This document shows positions 10,576-19,831 of a DNA stretch of 64,000 bases, piece after piece. The translations under genes were made by a program, and so were the position numbers. This DNA is from Shimia haliotis (lineage in GTDB: Bacteria > Pseudomonadota > Alphaproteobacteria > Rhodobacterales > Rhodobacteraceae), in contig NZ_FOSZ01000002.1 of NCBI RefSeq assembly GCF_900114415.1, forward strand, positions 248,001 to 312,000, written 5' to 3'. How positions within the stretch are numbered: the stretch's first letter is position 1; the number at the start of each line of letters is the position of its first letter. The notes under the pieces are model-generated. The model was not told the DNA's origin. It did no database searches and was given only the letters and a program-made list of their open reading frames with translations.

Positions 10576-11805
10576 ATGAAACTCACCGACCTCGACGTCA
10601 TCGTCACCGCGCCGCCCGCCCCCGGTTGGGGCGGGCGGTACTGGATTTTGGTCAAGCTCACCACCGACTCCGGCATCACCGGCTGGGGTGAATGCTATGC
10701 CTCCTCGGTTGGTCCAGACGCCATGACCCACGTGATCCGAGACGTGTTTGAACGCTACTTCCTTGATGAGAACCCGGAGAACATCGAACGCCTCTTCCGC
10801 CGCACCTATTCCTCGGGCTTCACCCAACGCCCCGACCTCACCGTCATGGGTGCCTTCTCAGGTCTCGAAATCGCCTGCTGGGACATTCTCGGCAAAGACC
10901 GCGACCGCCCCGTCTATGCGCTTCTTGGCGGGTTGATGAACGAACGCCTACGCGCCTACACTTATCTCTATCCCCTTGACCACCATAAGGTTTCCGACTT
11001 CTGGACCTCCCCCGAGATGGCCGCAGAGACCGCAGCCGAAATGGTGCGCCGAGGCTACACAGCAGTAAAATTCGACCCCGCTGGGCCCTACACAATGCGC
11101 GGCGGCCACATGCCCGCGATGAGCGACATTTCCATGTCCGTCGCCTTCTGCAAAGCCATCCGAGAGGCTGTCGGCGACCGCGCGGATCTCCTGTTCGGCA
11201 CCCATGGCCAATTCAACACCGCAGGCGCGATCCGCCTTGGCCAAGCCTTGGAGCCTTACTCGCCTCTGTGGTTCGAAGAACCCACCCCGCCCGACAACAT
11301 CGACGACATGGCCCGCGTCGCCCGCAATGTGCGTATCCCCGTCGCTACGGGCGAGCGCATGACCACCAAAGCCGAATTTGCAGCCGTCCTCAAAACCGGA
11401 GCTGCCGAGATTTTGCAGCCCGCCTTGGGGCGCGCTGGCGGCATTTGGGAAATGAAAAAAGTCGCCGCAATTGCAGAGTGTTATAACGCTCAAATGGCCC
11501 CGCACCTTTACGCCGGACCCGTTGAGTGGGCCGCCAACATCCACCTCGCGGCCTCCATCCCGAACCTTCTGATGATAGAAACCATCGAGACCGGTTTCCA
11601 CGACCAACTGATCTCCTCGTCGCTCAAAGTAGAGGACGGTTTCGTCACACCTCCAACCGCCCCTGGCCTTGGCATTGAAGTCAACGAGCCCCTCGCCCGC
11701 GCGCGCCCCTACACCGACACTGGCCTTCATCTGCAAATGCAGGACGCGCCCTGTGATTACGTCAACGGCAACAGCTTCGAAGGCGGTGCGCCACCAAAAA
11801 CCTGA
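10576..11805 (+). CDS. mandelate racemase/muconate lactonizing enzyme family protein
   Basis: 409-residue enolase-superfamily protein: an N-terminal capping domain (residues 1-130) and a TIM barrel. Glu234 in WFEEP and Glu260 in ATGERM are two of the three expected Mg2+ ligands, 26 residues apart; His210 in GTHGQF and His310 in APHLYAGPVEW match the galactonate-dehydratase-like acid/base pair. The first ligand, normally Asp two residues before His210, appears to be Gly208. It most resembles sugar-acid dehydratases, but the substrate is unknown. It follows the 11-bp iterated motif and is probably a single transcription unit. Confidence 0.8.
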   Translation: MKLTDLDVIVTAPPAPGWGGRYWILVKLTTDSGITGWGECYASSVGPDAMTHVIRDVFERYFLDENPENIERLFRRTYSSGFTQRPDLTVMGAFSGLEIACWDILGKDRDRPVYALLGGLMNERLRAYTYLYPLDHHKVSDFWTSPEMAAETAAEMVRRGYTAVKFDPAGPYTMRGGHMPAMSDISMSVAFCKAIREAVGDRADLLFGTHGQFNTAGAIRLGQALEPYSPLWFEEPTPPDNIDDMARVARNVRIPVATGERMTTKAEFAAVLKTGAAEILQPALGRAGGIWEMKKVAAIAECYNAQMAPHLYAGPVEWAANIHLAASIPNLLMIETIETGFHDQLISSSLKVEDGFVTPPTAPGLGIEVNEPLARARPYTDTGLHLQMQDAPCDYVNGNSFEGGAPPKT

Positions 11806-11865
11806 CAAGACCTCGAAAATCGGAATCACCGATGCTATATCTCTGCCAAGCAAGAGAACAACGTG

Positions 11866-12198
11866 ATGACCGAGACACTTCAAAAACCACCTGCGCCGCC
11901 ATCCGAGATGGCGGAAAACGCCAGATCCGCCGCCGCCTACCTCAAGACGCTGGCGCATGAGGGTCGTCTGATGATCCTCTGTCATCTCGGCACCGGCGAA
12001 AAATCCGTGGGCGAACTCGAGGAACTTCTCGACCTGCGACAGGCCGCCGTCAGCCAAATGCTCGCCCGCTTGCGCGACGAAGGTTTGGTGGCCACGCGGC
12101 GCGATGGCAAAACCATCTACTACACGCTTTCGGACCCGAGCACGGCACAGGTTATCTCCTTGCTTTATAACCTATTTTGCGCCCCGACACCCAAGTGA
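11866..12198 (+). CDS. ArsR-family repressor with a SqrR/BigR-like cysteine pair
   Basis: 110-residue winged-helix protein; the recognition helix region is LDLRQAAVSQMLARLRDEGLV. It lacks the metal box of classic ArsR proteins but has Cys39 (LMILCHL) and Cys105 (YNLFCAP), 66 residues apart. That is the spacing of the dithiol pair in the persulfide sensors SqrR and BigR. It therefore probably responds to sulfane sulfur or oxidants rather than metals (inference). ATG was preferred over a GTG one codon earlier. The helicase gene begins inside its stop (GTGA), so both are probably co-translated. Confidence 0.78.
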   Translation: MTETLQKPPAPPSEMAENARSAAAYLKTLAHEGRLMILCHLGTGEKSVGELEELLDLRQAAVSQMLARLRDEGLVATRRDGKTIYYTLSDPSTAQVISLLYNLFCAPTPK

Positions 12199-14618
12199 CA
12201 CCGCCGTCTCTGCCAACTGAGATCGAAGGTTGGTTCTCCACACGTGGCTGGGACATCCACCCCCATCAGCGTGACATGCTTGCGCGGTCAACTGATCCCT
12301 GCACACTGCTGATTGCCCCGACGGGCGGCGGCAAAACCATGGCCGGTTTTCTGCCTACGCTGGCTGAATTGTCAGATGGCACGCATGACGGCCTGCACAC
12401 GCTTTATGTGTCGCCCCTCAAGGCGCTTGCGGCCGACATCAAACGCAATCTGCGCACACCAGTTGACGAAATGGGCCTACCGATCCGCATTGAGGACCGC
12501 ACCGGCGACACCAGCCAAACCGTCAAAAAACGCCAACGCGCCGACCCGCCTCACATCCTTTTGACCACGCCGGAAAGCCTTGCGTTGCTGACCTCCTACG
12601 AAGACGCCCCACGCATCTTCCGTGGCCTCAAGCGTGTCATCGTTGACGAAATCCACGCCCTCGCGGACTCCAAACGCGGCGATCAGCTCTTCCTTGCGCT
12701 CGCGCGTCTGCAAACCCTCTGTCCCGACCTGCGCCGCGTTGGCCTCTCAGCCACTGTAGACCGCCCCGCAGACGTCGCAAGCCTCCTCGCTCGCCATCCT
12801 GATCCCTGCGCCATCGTCACCGCAGACCCCGGTCCCGCGCCCGACATCGCCATGCTGCAAACCGACGAAACCCCGCCGTGGTCTGGCGGCGGAGCGGCCT
12901 ATGCGATCCCCGCCGTGCTCGAGCACGTCAAGCAACACAAAACCACTTTGATCTTCCACAACACCCGCGCACAGGCGGAAATTTTCTTTCATAATCTGTG
13001 GCTTGCCAATGACGAAAGCCTGCCGATCGGCATCCACCACGGCAGCCTTGACCGACAACAACGCGAACGTGTCGAGGCCGCGATGGTGCGCGGCGACTTG
13101 CGCGCAATCGTCTGCACCGGCTCGCTCGATCTCGGCATTGATTGGGGCGACGTGGACCTTGTGATTCAGGTTGGCGCCCCCAAAAACGTCAAACGCCTCG
13201 TGCAACGCATCGGCCGCGCCAACCACCGCTACAACGCCCCGTCCAAAGCCCTCTTGGTGCCCGCCAACCGCTGGGAAGTTGTCGAATGCGTCAACGCCTT
13301 GCAAGCCGTGCGCGAGGGCGATCTGGATGGCGATCCCCGTCCCCGCGGCCCGCAGGACGTGCTCTGCCAGCACATCTTGCTCGCCGCCGCCGCCGCGCCC
13401 TTCTCCGCCGATGATCTCTTTGCGGAAATGACCTCCGCTGGTGCCTACGCCGATTTGACCCGCGCCGAATTTGACGCCTGTCTCGAATTTTGCGCCACGG
13501 GTGGCTATGCCTTTCGGACCTATGACCGTTGGCAACGCCTGCAAAAACGTGGCGACCTTTGGCACCTGCGCGACCCGCGCGCCGCCGCACGCATTCGCAT
13601 GAATGCCGGCACCATTCAGGACAGCGACAAACTCAAGGTGCGCCTCAAGCGCAACCGCGGCGGCAAGCCCTTGGGCGAGGTCGAAGAATCCTTCGCCGCG
13701 ACGCTCTCTCAGGGCGATACATTTCTCATTGGCGGCCAGATCGTGCGCTATGAGGGATTGCGGGAGATGACCGTCGAAGTCTCTAGAAACGCCGCAAAAA
13801 AGCCGCGGGTCGCTGTCTTCTCCGGTACCAAATTCGCCACTTCCACCCAACTTAGCCAACGCACCCTGCGGTTTTTGCAACACCCAAGCTGGCCGGAGCT
13901 GCCAGACCACACCGCCGATTGGTTGCGCCTGCAACGTGATGTTTCGCGCCTGCCGGAACCAAACCGCCTTCTGGTGGAAACGTTTCCCCGCGACGGGCGC
14001 GAAAATATGGTCGTTTATGGGTTTGCCGGACGCAATGCCCAGCAGACGCTCGGCCTGTTGCTCACCAAACGCATGGAAGACCGTGATCTTGCCCCGATGG
14101 GGTTTGTGGCCACCGACTATGCGACATTGATATGGGGGTTGGACGAAATTGCGAACCCCGAAGCCCTGTTTGATCTCAACGCCTTGCGCGACGGTCTTGA
14201 TGGTTGGCTGGCGGGAAATGCGCTCATGAAACGCACCTTTCGCGGGGCCGCCACCATCGCGGGCCTGATCGAACGCAACACCCCCGGGCAACGCAAATCC
14301 GGTCGTCAGGCAACGTTCAGTTCAGACATTCTTTACGACACTTTGCTGAAATACGATCCGGAACACCTTCTGATGCAAGTCACCCGCACAGAAGCGCTTA
14401 GCGGCTTGGTGGATTTCGCGCGGATTGAGGACATGCTCGCGCGGATTGAAGGGCGGATTGACCATGTTCGAGCACCGCATGTGACACCGCTTGCCGCTCC
14501 TCTCTTTCTTGAGGTGGGAAAAGTGCCGGTTCAAAGCGGCAGTGCCGAAGAAAGATTGCTCGCCGAGGAAACAGATGCGCTCATGCGGGACAGTGGACTT
14601 CAAAATGTTAAAGGTTAA
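12195..14618 (+). CDS. ligase-associated DNA damage response DEXH-box helicase (Lhr-like)
   Basis: About 807 residues. Walker A is APTGGGKT, the Walker B box DEIH follows, and the motif VI region reads QRIGRANHR; after the two RecA lobes comes the winged-helix and DUF4145-like C-terminal half of Lhr-core proteins. Such ATP-dependent 3'-5' helicases work with a DNA ligase, an exonuclease and PdeM in a bacterial repair cassette. I favour GTG at 12195 (GTGA overlap with the ArsR stop) over a TTG at 12177. PdeM lies 107 bp downstream, but the ligase and exonuclease partners are not in the window. Confidence 0.87.
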   Translation: MTPPSLPTEIEGWFSTRGWDIHPHQRDMLARSTDPCTLLIAPTGGGKTMAGFLPTLAELSDGTHDGLHTLYVSPLKALAADIKRNLRTPVDEMGLPIRIEDRTGDTSQTVKKRQRADPPHILLTTPESLALLTSYEDAPRIFRGLKRVIVDEIHALADSKRGDQLFLALARLQTLCPDLRRVGLSATVDRPADVASLLARHPDPCAIVTADPGPAPDIAMLQTDETPPWSGGGAAYAIPAVLEHVKQHKTTLIFHNTRAQAEIFFHNLWLANDESLPIGIHHGSLDRQQRERVEAAMVRGDLRAIVCTGSLDLGIDWGDVDLVIQVGAPKNVKRLVQRIGRANHRYNAPSKALLVPANRWEVVECVNALQAVREGDLDGDPRPRGPQDVLCQHILLAAAAAPFSADDLFAEMTSAGAYADLTRAEFDACLEFCATGGYAFRTYDRWQRLQKRGDLWHLRDPRAAARIRMNAGTIQDSDKLKVRLKRNRGGKPLGEVEESFAATLSQGDTFLIGGQIVRYEGLREMTVEVSRNAAKKPRVAVFSGTKFATSTQLSQRTLRFLQHPSWPELPDHTADWLRLQRDVSRLPEPNRLLVETFPRDGRENMVVYGFAGRNAQQTLGLLLTKRMEDRDLAPMGFVATDYATLIWGLDEIANPEALFDLNALRDGLDGWLAGNALMKRTFRGAATIAGLIERNTPGQRKSGRQATFSSDILYDTLLKYDPEHLLMQVTRTEALSGLVDFARIEDMLARIEGRIDHVRAPHVTPLAAPLFLEVGKVPVQSGSAEERLLAEETDALMRDSGLQNVKG

Positions 14619-14725
14619 CGGGCGTTAACGAATAAACCCGCGAAAATTGGCCTGAAAATGTTCGAAATCTATAAGAATTTGAGTCGAGGATTGCGCCAAA
14701 TAGCGGGACAGGCTAGGAACGTACC

Positions 14726-15388
14726 ATGAACGGGATAGACTTCTCTGTCGCAGGCGCAGGCCTGACTGCTTTGGGCTCGGGAGCTCTCTGGTGGGCCGAG
14801 CAGCGCCTGCTTGTGGTTTCGGACCTGCACTTGGGAAAAACCGAACGCATTCTAAGGCGTGGCGGCCCTTCTTTACCTCCTTATGAAACCCGCGACACGC
14901 TCATTCGGCTGGAAAATGACCTCAACGCGACCAATGCTGCGACCGTGATTTGCCTCGGGGACAGCTTCGATGACGCCGAAGCCGCCCGCACTTTACCCGA
15001 AGCGGACCGTTTGTGGATCAACCGCCTGCAAGCCGGCCGGCGTTGGGTCTGGATTGAAGGCAACCATGATCCCGGTCCGATTGATCTTGCCGGCACGCAT
15101 TTGGTGGAATTGCCGCTGTCGCCGCTTACGTTTCGCCACATCGCAGAAAGTGGCAAAAGCGGCGAGATTTCCGGCCATTACCACCCCAAAGTTCGCGTGC
15201 AAACGCGGCTGCGCAGCATCACACGTCCCGCGTTTCTGATCGACAGCGATCGTGTGATAATGCCGGCCTATGGCACCTACACTGGTGGACTTCGCAGTTC
15301 CGAAGACGTGCTCAATACACTCATGCGTCCAGAGGCGACCGCAATCCTTACCGGCCAGACACCTCGCATGATGCCGATGCCACGTTAA
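14726..15388 (+). CDS. pdeM: ligase-associated DNA damage response endonuclease PdeM
   Basis: 220-residue metallophosphoesterase. The metal motifs appear in order: SDLHLGKTE (Asp-x-His), GDSFDD, EGNHDPG and GHYHPK. This single-domain phosphodiesterase accompanies Lhr-core helicase, DNA ligase and exonuclease in a conserved repair cassette, where it is thought to process DNA ends. Its position directly after the helicase supports this. It is cytosolic. A 7-2-7 palindrome (GTTAACG-GG-CGTTAAC, 14614-14629) overlaps the helicase stop codon in the gap before it. Confidence 0.85.
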   Translation: MNGIDFSVAGAGLTALGSGALWWAEQRLLVVSDLHLGKTERILRRGGPSLPPYETRDTLIRLENDLNATNAATVICLGDSFDDAEAARTLPEADRLWINRLQAGRRWVWIEGNHDPGPIDLAGTHLVELPLSPLTFRHIAESGKSGEISGHYHPKVRVQTRLRSITRPAFLIDSDRVIMPAYGTYTGGLRSSEDVLNTLMRPEATAILTGQTPRMMPMPR

Positions 15389-15494
15389 GTGTGCAGAGCA
15401 AGCGCCTGAGGTGAAGCTAGAAAATCCGCCCGCTTGACCGCACGAACCAAATCGATGTCAGTTAATATAGAACCTTCAATTTGCGGAAATACAC

Positions 15495-15923
15495 ATGTCT
15501 TTGGCGCCTGAAATCTCCGAAAAACTCCGCCTGAGCTTTGGCAGGCAGTCGATGATGGCCACCTTTGGCGCTGAGATCGACGAGATCGCATTGGGTCAGG
15601 TCACGCTGCGCGCCGCGATCAACGATGGCTGCAAACAACAACACGGTTTTGCCCATGCGGCTCTGACCTTCGGCCTCGGTGACTCGGCAGCCGGCTATTC
15701 CGCTTTGTCTGTCATGCCCTTAGAGGCCGAAGTTCTGACGAGTGAAATGAAGATACACCTGTTAGCGCCGGCTCAGGGAGAGTATTTGGAGGCCGTCGGC
15801 AAAGTTATAAAACCCGGCAAGCGGTTGGTGATTGTGCAGGCAGAGGTTTTTGCGGTCGCCAATGACAGTCGCACGCAGGTCGCACTGATGACTGGCACCA
15901 TGGTGCCTCTCCTGCCAAGGTAA
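15495..15923 (+). CDS. PaaI-family hotdog thioesterase
   Basis: 142 residues with the single hotdog fold of PaaI-type acyl-CoA thioesterases. The segment QHGFAHAALTFGLGDSAAGYSA corresponds to the helix that carries the catalytic acid, and the strand pattern MKIHLLAPAQGEYLEAVGKVIKPGKRLVIVQAEVF is characteristic. It would hydrolyse an aryl- or acyl-CoA in the cytosol, possibly as a salvage enzyme. No paa genes are adjacent. It converges on folD with a small hairpin between. Confidence 0.82.
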   Translation: MSLAPEISEKLRLSFGRQSMMATFGAEIDEIALGQVTLRAAINDGCKQQHGFAHAALTFGLGDSAAGYSALSVMPLEAEVLTSEMKIHLLAPAQGEYLEAVGKVIKPGKRLVIVQAEVFAVANDSRTQVALMTGTMVPLLPR

Positions 15924-15949
15924 AGGGCGATCCTGTCTAGAACCGCCCT
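15924..15949. terminator. Short hairpin between convergent thioesterase and folD
   Basis: AGGGCG at 15924 and CGCCCT at 15944-15949 form a 6-bp stem with a 14-nt loop, in the 50-bp gap between two convergent stop codons. No clear T-run is present, so this is only a candidate. Confidence 0.3.
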
Positions 15950-15973
15950 CTAACCATCTACAAATCTGAGTTT

Positions 15974-16876
15974 TTACGCGGTTAACCCTTCCGGCTCCGC
16001 GAGACCGTTCGCACGACAGCAAGCGGTCACGGTGTTGGCCAGCAGGCAGGCGATGGTCATAGGCCCAACTCCGCCTGGCACCGGCGTGATGGCACCGGCC
16101 ACGGCCGCTGCGCTTTCATAGTGGACATCCCCCACCAAACGGGTTTTGCCCTCGCCTTTTTCTGGCGCGTCGATGCGGTTGATGCCCACGTCGATCACAG
16201 TCGCGCCCTCTTTGATCCAATCACCTGGCACCATCTCGGGGCGCCCCACGGCGGCCACAACGATGTCCGCACCACGCACGACCTCCGGCAGGTCTTTCGT
16301 GCGGGAATGCGCGATGGTCACGGTGCAGCTTTCGCCCAGCAAAAGCTGCGCCATGGGCTTGCCCACGATGTTGGATCGCCCGATCACAACCGCGTTCATA
16401 CCCGAAAGACTCCCGTGGTGGTCCCGCAGCATCATCAAACAGCCCAGCGGTGTGCACGGCACCATGGATTTTTGCCCGGTGCCCAAGAGGCCCACATTGG
16501 AAATGTGGAAGCCGTCCACATCTTTGGCCGGATCAATCGAGTTGATCACCAAGTCTTCGTCCAAATGGCCAGGCAAAGGCAATTGAACAAGTATTCCATG
16601 CACTTCCGGATCGTTGTTCAACTGATCAATCAGCGCCAGCAAATCCGCCTCTGACGTGTCCACGGCCAGCTTGTGCTCAATGCTTTTCATACCGACTTCG
16701 ACCGTTTGCTTGCCCTTGGAGCGCACATAAACTTGGCTCGCAGGATCTTCGCCCACCAGCACAACAGCCAACCCCGGTGTCAGTCCGTTTTCTTCCTTAA
16801 GGCGCGCCACATGGCCCGCCACTTTCTCCCGCACGGTTGCCGCAAAGGCTTTGCCGTCAATCACTTGCGCTGTCAT
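15974..16876 (-). CDS. folD: bifunctional methylene-THF dehydrogenase / methenyl-THF cyclohydrolase
   Basis: 300 residues, the normal FolD length. Active-site residues are all visible: Tyr and Lys of YVRSKGK, Gln of [11 protein letters not shown], and Asp of KDVDGFH; the NADP+ Rossmann motif is [17 protein letters not shown] and the C terminus has [16 protein letters not shown]. It converts 5,10-methylene-THF to 10-formyl-THF in the cytosol. It is the last gene of an operon with fhs, a chorismate-mutase-like gene and a second, divergent folD, with a gap of 12 bp to the latter. Confidence 0.95.
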   Translation of the reverse strand: MTAQVIDGKAFAATVREKVAGHVARLKEENGLTPGLAVVLVGEDPASQVYVRSKGKQTVEVGMKSIEHKLAVDTSEADLLALIDQLNNDPEVHGILVQLPLPGHLDEDLVINSIDPAKDVDGFHISNVGLLGTGQKSMVPCTPLGCLMMLRDHHGSLSGMNAVVIGRSNIVGKPMAQLLLGESCTVTIAHSRTKDLPEVVRGADIVVAAVGRPEMVPGDWIKEGATVIDVGINRIDAPEKGEGKTRLVGDVHYESAAAVAGAITPVPGGVGPMTIACLLANTVTACCRANGLAEPEGLTA

Positions 16877-16888
16877 CTTGATCTCCCC

Positions 16889-17782
16889 TTACACATTTGT
16901 CCGGGCATAGGAATCCCGGTAATGGTCCATCTGCATCCGCGTTGCCAACACGGCGTTTTTCATCAATGTCGCAACCGTCACCGGCCCGACACCACCAGGC
17001 ACCGGCGTGATCCACCCCGCCACTTCGGCGCAGCTTTCAAAGTCCGCATCGCCCACCGTGCGCGGCCCGTCCGGTGTCTCGACGCGGTTAATCCCGATAT
17101 CGATCACCGCCGCGCCCGGTTTGATCATGTCGCCGGTCACAAGCCCGGGCTTGCCAACGGCCACGAATACAGCATCCGCAGCACGGCTGTGCATCGCCAC
17201 CGAGCGTGTCATGTGGTGACACACCGTGACCGTTGCGCCCAGTCCCATCATCAAAAAGGCAATGGGTTTGCCAACGATCTCGGAATGTCCGATCACGGTC
17301 ACGTTCAGCCCTTCCATTTGCAAGGGCAAGGTTTTTAGAATCTCCACCGCTGCCACCGCGGTACATGGCCCCAGCGCTAGGTCGTTATAAACGATGTTGC
17401 CAATCGAGGCAGGGTGCATGCCTTCGACGTCTTTCAAAGGATGCACCGCCTTCTGGAGCGCTTTCACGGGGATATGCTCGGGCAAGGGACGCTGAATGAT
17501 GATGCCGTTGACGCGCGGATCGTGGTTCAATCCCTGCAAAATCCCGATCAACTGCTCCAGCGACGTTTCCGCCGGATAGTTGCGCGCCTCAAACTCGACA
17601 CCCGCACTTTCGGCCTGCTTTTGCTGGTTTCGTACATACAACTCGGCGGCCGCCGTTTCCCCGACGCTCACCGACACCAATCGCGGGGACCACCCAAGTT
17701 CACTCAGCTTTTGCGCCTCTGTCCTGACGTCCGCCCGCAGCTCTTCCGCCACCGCTTTTCCGTCTATCACTGCTGCGCGCAT
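16889..17782 (-). CDS. FolD paralogue with altered catalytic residues
   Basis: 297 residues and the full FolD fold, including VTVIGHSEIVGKPIAFLM and the C-terminal [16 protein letters not shown]. Tyr49 is kept, but the catalytic lysine four residues later is Gln53 (YVRNQQK); Gln97 is kept (IQRPLP), while the second aspartate of KDVDG is Glu120 (KDVEGMH). In characterised FolD the lysine is needed for cyclohydrolase activity, so this protein may be a dehydrogenase only or act on another folate. It is immediately upstream of normal folD, which argues for a specialised role instead of decay. Confidence 0.85.
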   Translation of the reverse strand: MRAAVIDGKAVAEELRADVRTEAQKLSELGWSPRLVSVSVGETAAAELYVRNQQKQAESAGVEFEARNYPAETSLEQLIGILQGLNHDPRVNGIIIQRPLPEHIPVKALQKAVHPLKDVEGMHPASIGNIVYNDLALGPCTAVAAVEILKTLPLQMEGLNVTVIGHSEIVGKPIAFLMMGLGATVTVCHHMTRSVAMHSRAADAVFVAVGKPGLVTGDMIKPGAAVIDIGINRVETPDGPRTVGDADFESCAEVAGWITPVPGGVGPVTVATLMKNAVLATRMQMDHYRDSYARTNV

Positions 17783-17793
17783 GCTGTTCTCCG

Positions 17794-18090
17794 CTATTCG
17801 AAATCGATGCTTTGCGCCTCACGCGCAATCGACCAATCAATCAATGTGCGCCACATCACTTCGACAATTTCGGGATCCAATCCCTCAGCCTCGGCTGTGG
17901 CTTTTACCTTGCTCACCACATCTTCGACGCGGGCCGGTATGGAGGCAGGCAGCCCCGCCTCCGTCTTGATTTCCACCGCGCGGTCGATATACCCCGTGCG
18001 CTTGGCCAGCAGCCGGATCAAGTCCCGATCCAAGATATCGATCTGCGCGCGCAAAGTTGGCATATCGGGGCATTGGGCGGGGTCAAGCAT
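17794..18090 (-). CDS. chorismate mutase (AroQ-type) in the one-carbon operon
   Basis: 98-residue all-helical protein resembling the AroQ/PchB fold: LRAQIDILDRDLIRLLAKRTGYIDRA holds the N-terminal arginine and the helix-1 catalytic face, followed by helices with PARVEDVVSKVKATAEAEGL and a C-terminal helix. The start at 18090 has a strong GAGAGGAAC site and is preferred to a longer form. It lies between fhs (64 bp) and the divergent folD (11 bp). Chorismate mutase supplies prephenate, and the related PchB is an isochorismate pyruvate-lyase. The link to folate chemistry is unknown. Confidence 0.75.
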   Translation of the reverse strand: MLDPAQCPDMPTLRAQIDILDRDLIRLLAKRTGYIDRAVEIKTEAGLPASIPARVEDVVSKVKATAEAEGLDPEIVEVMWRTLIDWSIAREAQSIDFE

Positions 18091-18154
18091 GGCGTTCCTC
18101 TCGGAATATTCTCGCGCATGCCCTACCCCGCCTTTCACCAAACCGCAATCCGGA

Positions 18155-19831
18155 TCAGAAGAGGCCTTCGACCAGACCTTCGTCGTTGATGCAGATGCTC
18201 TCCGCAGCGGGTTTGCGAGGCAGACCCGGCATGGTCATGATCTCACCGCAGACAACCACGATAAAGCCAGCACCAGCGCTCAGGCGTACCTCACGCACCG
18301 GAACAGAGTGCCCAGTGGGTGCGCCGCGCAAGCTCGGGTCGGTAGAGAAGCTGTACTGCGTCTTCGCCATACAAACCGGCAAGTGACCATAGCCGGCCTC
18401 TTCCCACTCTTTCAGTTGGTTGCGGATCTTTGCATCGGCCAGAACCTCATCCGCACGATAGATGCGCTTTGCGACGGTTTCGATCTTCTCAAAGAGCGGC
18501 ATGTCGTCGGGATAGATCGGCGCGAAGTTGGCAGAGCCACCTTCAACGATCTCGACAACCTTCTCAGCCAGCGGCGCAGACCCTTCAGAACCCAGCTCCC
18601 AGTGGCGCGACAGAACCGCTTCCACGCCGTGCGCCGCACAGTAATCTTTGACCGCCTGCACTTCGGCGTCGGTGTCGGTGACAAAGTGGTTGATGCCCAC
18701 AACAACCGGCACGCCAAAGGATTTCACGTTCTCGATGTGACGGCCAAGGTTGGCACAGCCGTTTTCGACCGCTTCGACGTTTTCCGCGCCGAGGTCTGCT
18801 TTGGCAACGCCGCCGTTCATCTTCATCGCGCGCACAGTGGCAACCAGCACAACCGCATCCGGTGCAATGCCCGCCTTACGGCACTTGATGTTCATGAACT
18901 TCTCGGCACCCAGATCGGCACCAAAGCCCGCCTCGGTCACCACGTAGTCCGCAACCTTCAGCGCGGTGGTGGTGGCGATCACGGAGTTACAGCCGTGTGC
19001 AATGTTGGCGAACGGACCGCCGTGCACGAAGGCCGGGTTGTTTTCCAGTGTCTGCACGAGGTTGGGCTGCATTGCGTCTTTCAGCAGCACGGTCATGGCG
19101 CCCGCTGCCTTGATGTCGCGGCAGTAAACCGCGGTTTTGTCGCGGCGGTAGGCCACGATGATGTCGCCCAGACGTTTTTCAAGGTCGGCCAGATCGTTTG
19201 CCAGACACAGGATCGCCATAACTTCGGAAGCCACGGTGATGTCAAAGCCGGTTTCACGCGGGAAGCCGTTGGAAACACCGCCAAGGCTGGCTGTGATCTG
19301 ACGCAGGGCGCGGTCGTTCATGTCGACCACACGACGCCATGCAACGCGGCGGATGTCGATTTCCTGCTCGTTGCCCCAATAGATGTGGTTGTCGATCATC
19401 GCGCTCAGCAGCGAATGCGCCGAGGTGATCGCGTGGAAGTCACCTGTGAAGTGCAGGTTCATCTCTTCCATCGGCACGACTTGCGCATGGCCACCACCGG
19501 CCGCGCCACCCTTCATGCCGAAGTTCGGACCCAGCGATGCTTCGCGGATACAGATCATGGCATTCTTGCCGATCTTGTTCAGGCCATCACCCAGCCCCAC
19601 GGTCGTGGTGGTCTTGCCTTCTCCCGCCGGCGTCGGGTTGATCGCGGTGACAAGGATCAGCTTGCCATTGTCGCGCCCCTGAACGGAGTTGATGAACTCT
19701 TGGCTCACCTTGGCCTTGTCGTGGCCATAGGGCAGCAAGTCGTCGCTGCCGATGCCAATCTTGGCACCGATTTCCTGAATCGGGCGTTTCTTGGCCTCGC
19801 GGGCGATTTCAATGTCGGTTTTGAAGCTCAT
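18155..19831 (-). CDS. fhs: formate--tetrahydrofolate ligase
   Basis: 558 residues, the normal length. The ATP-binding loop reads [20 protein letters not shown], and [25 protein letters not shown] is the diagnostic active-site segment. It makes 10-formyl-THF from formate, ATP and THF in the cytosol. As first gene of a four-gene leftward operon with folD genes it couples formate and one-carbon units released from methylated compounds such as glycine betaine, which the tmpAB pathway would yield. The 177-bp upstream gap contains a TGTCGCA element and an imperfect palindrome centred on CATATG. Confidence 0.96.
   Translation of the reverse strand: MSFKTDIEIAREAKKRPIQEIGAKIGIGSDDLLPYGHDKAKVSQEFINSVQGRDNGKLILVTAINPTPAGEGKTTTTVGLGDGLNKIGKNAMICIREASLGPNFGMKGGAAGGGHAQVVPMEEMNLHFTGDFHAITSAHSLLSAMIDNHIYWGNEQEIDIRRVAWRRVVDMNDRALRQITASLGGVSNGFPRETGFDITVASEVMAILCLANDLADLEKRLGDIIVAYRRDKTAVYCRDIKAAGAMTVLLKDAMQPNLVQTLENNPAFVHGGPFANIAHGCNSVIATTTALKVADYVVTEAGFGADLGAEKFMNIKCRKAGIAPDAVVLVATVRAMKMNGGVAKADLGAENVEAVENGCANLGRHIENVKSFGVPVVVGINHFVTDTDAEVQAVKDYCAAHGVEAVLSRHWELGSEGSAPLAEKVVEIVEGGSANFAPIYPDDMPLFEKIETVAKRIYRADEVLADAKIRNQLKEWEEAGYGHLPVCMAKTQYSFSTDPSLRGAPTGHSVPVREVRLSAGAGFIVVVCGEIMTMPGLPRKPAAESICINDEGLVEGLF

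Noticed and set aside
12747-14291. Long - strand open frame opposite the helicase
   Set aside because: Shadow of the helicase gene; no family motif and no ribosome-binding site.
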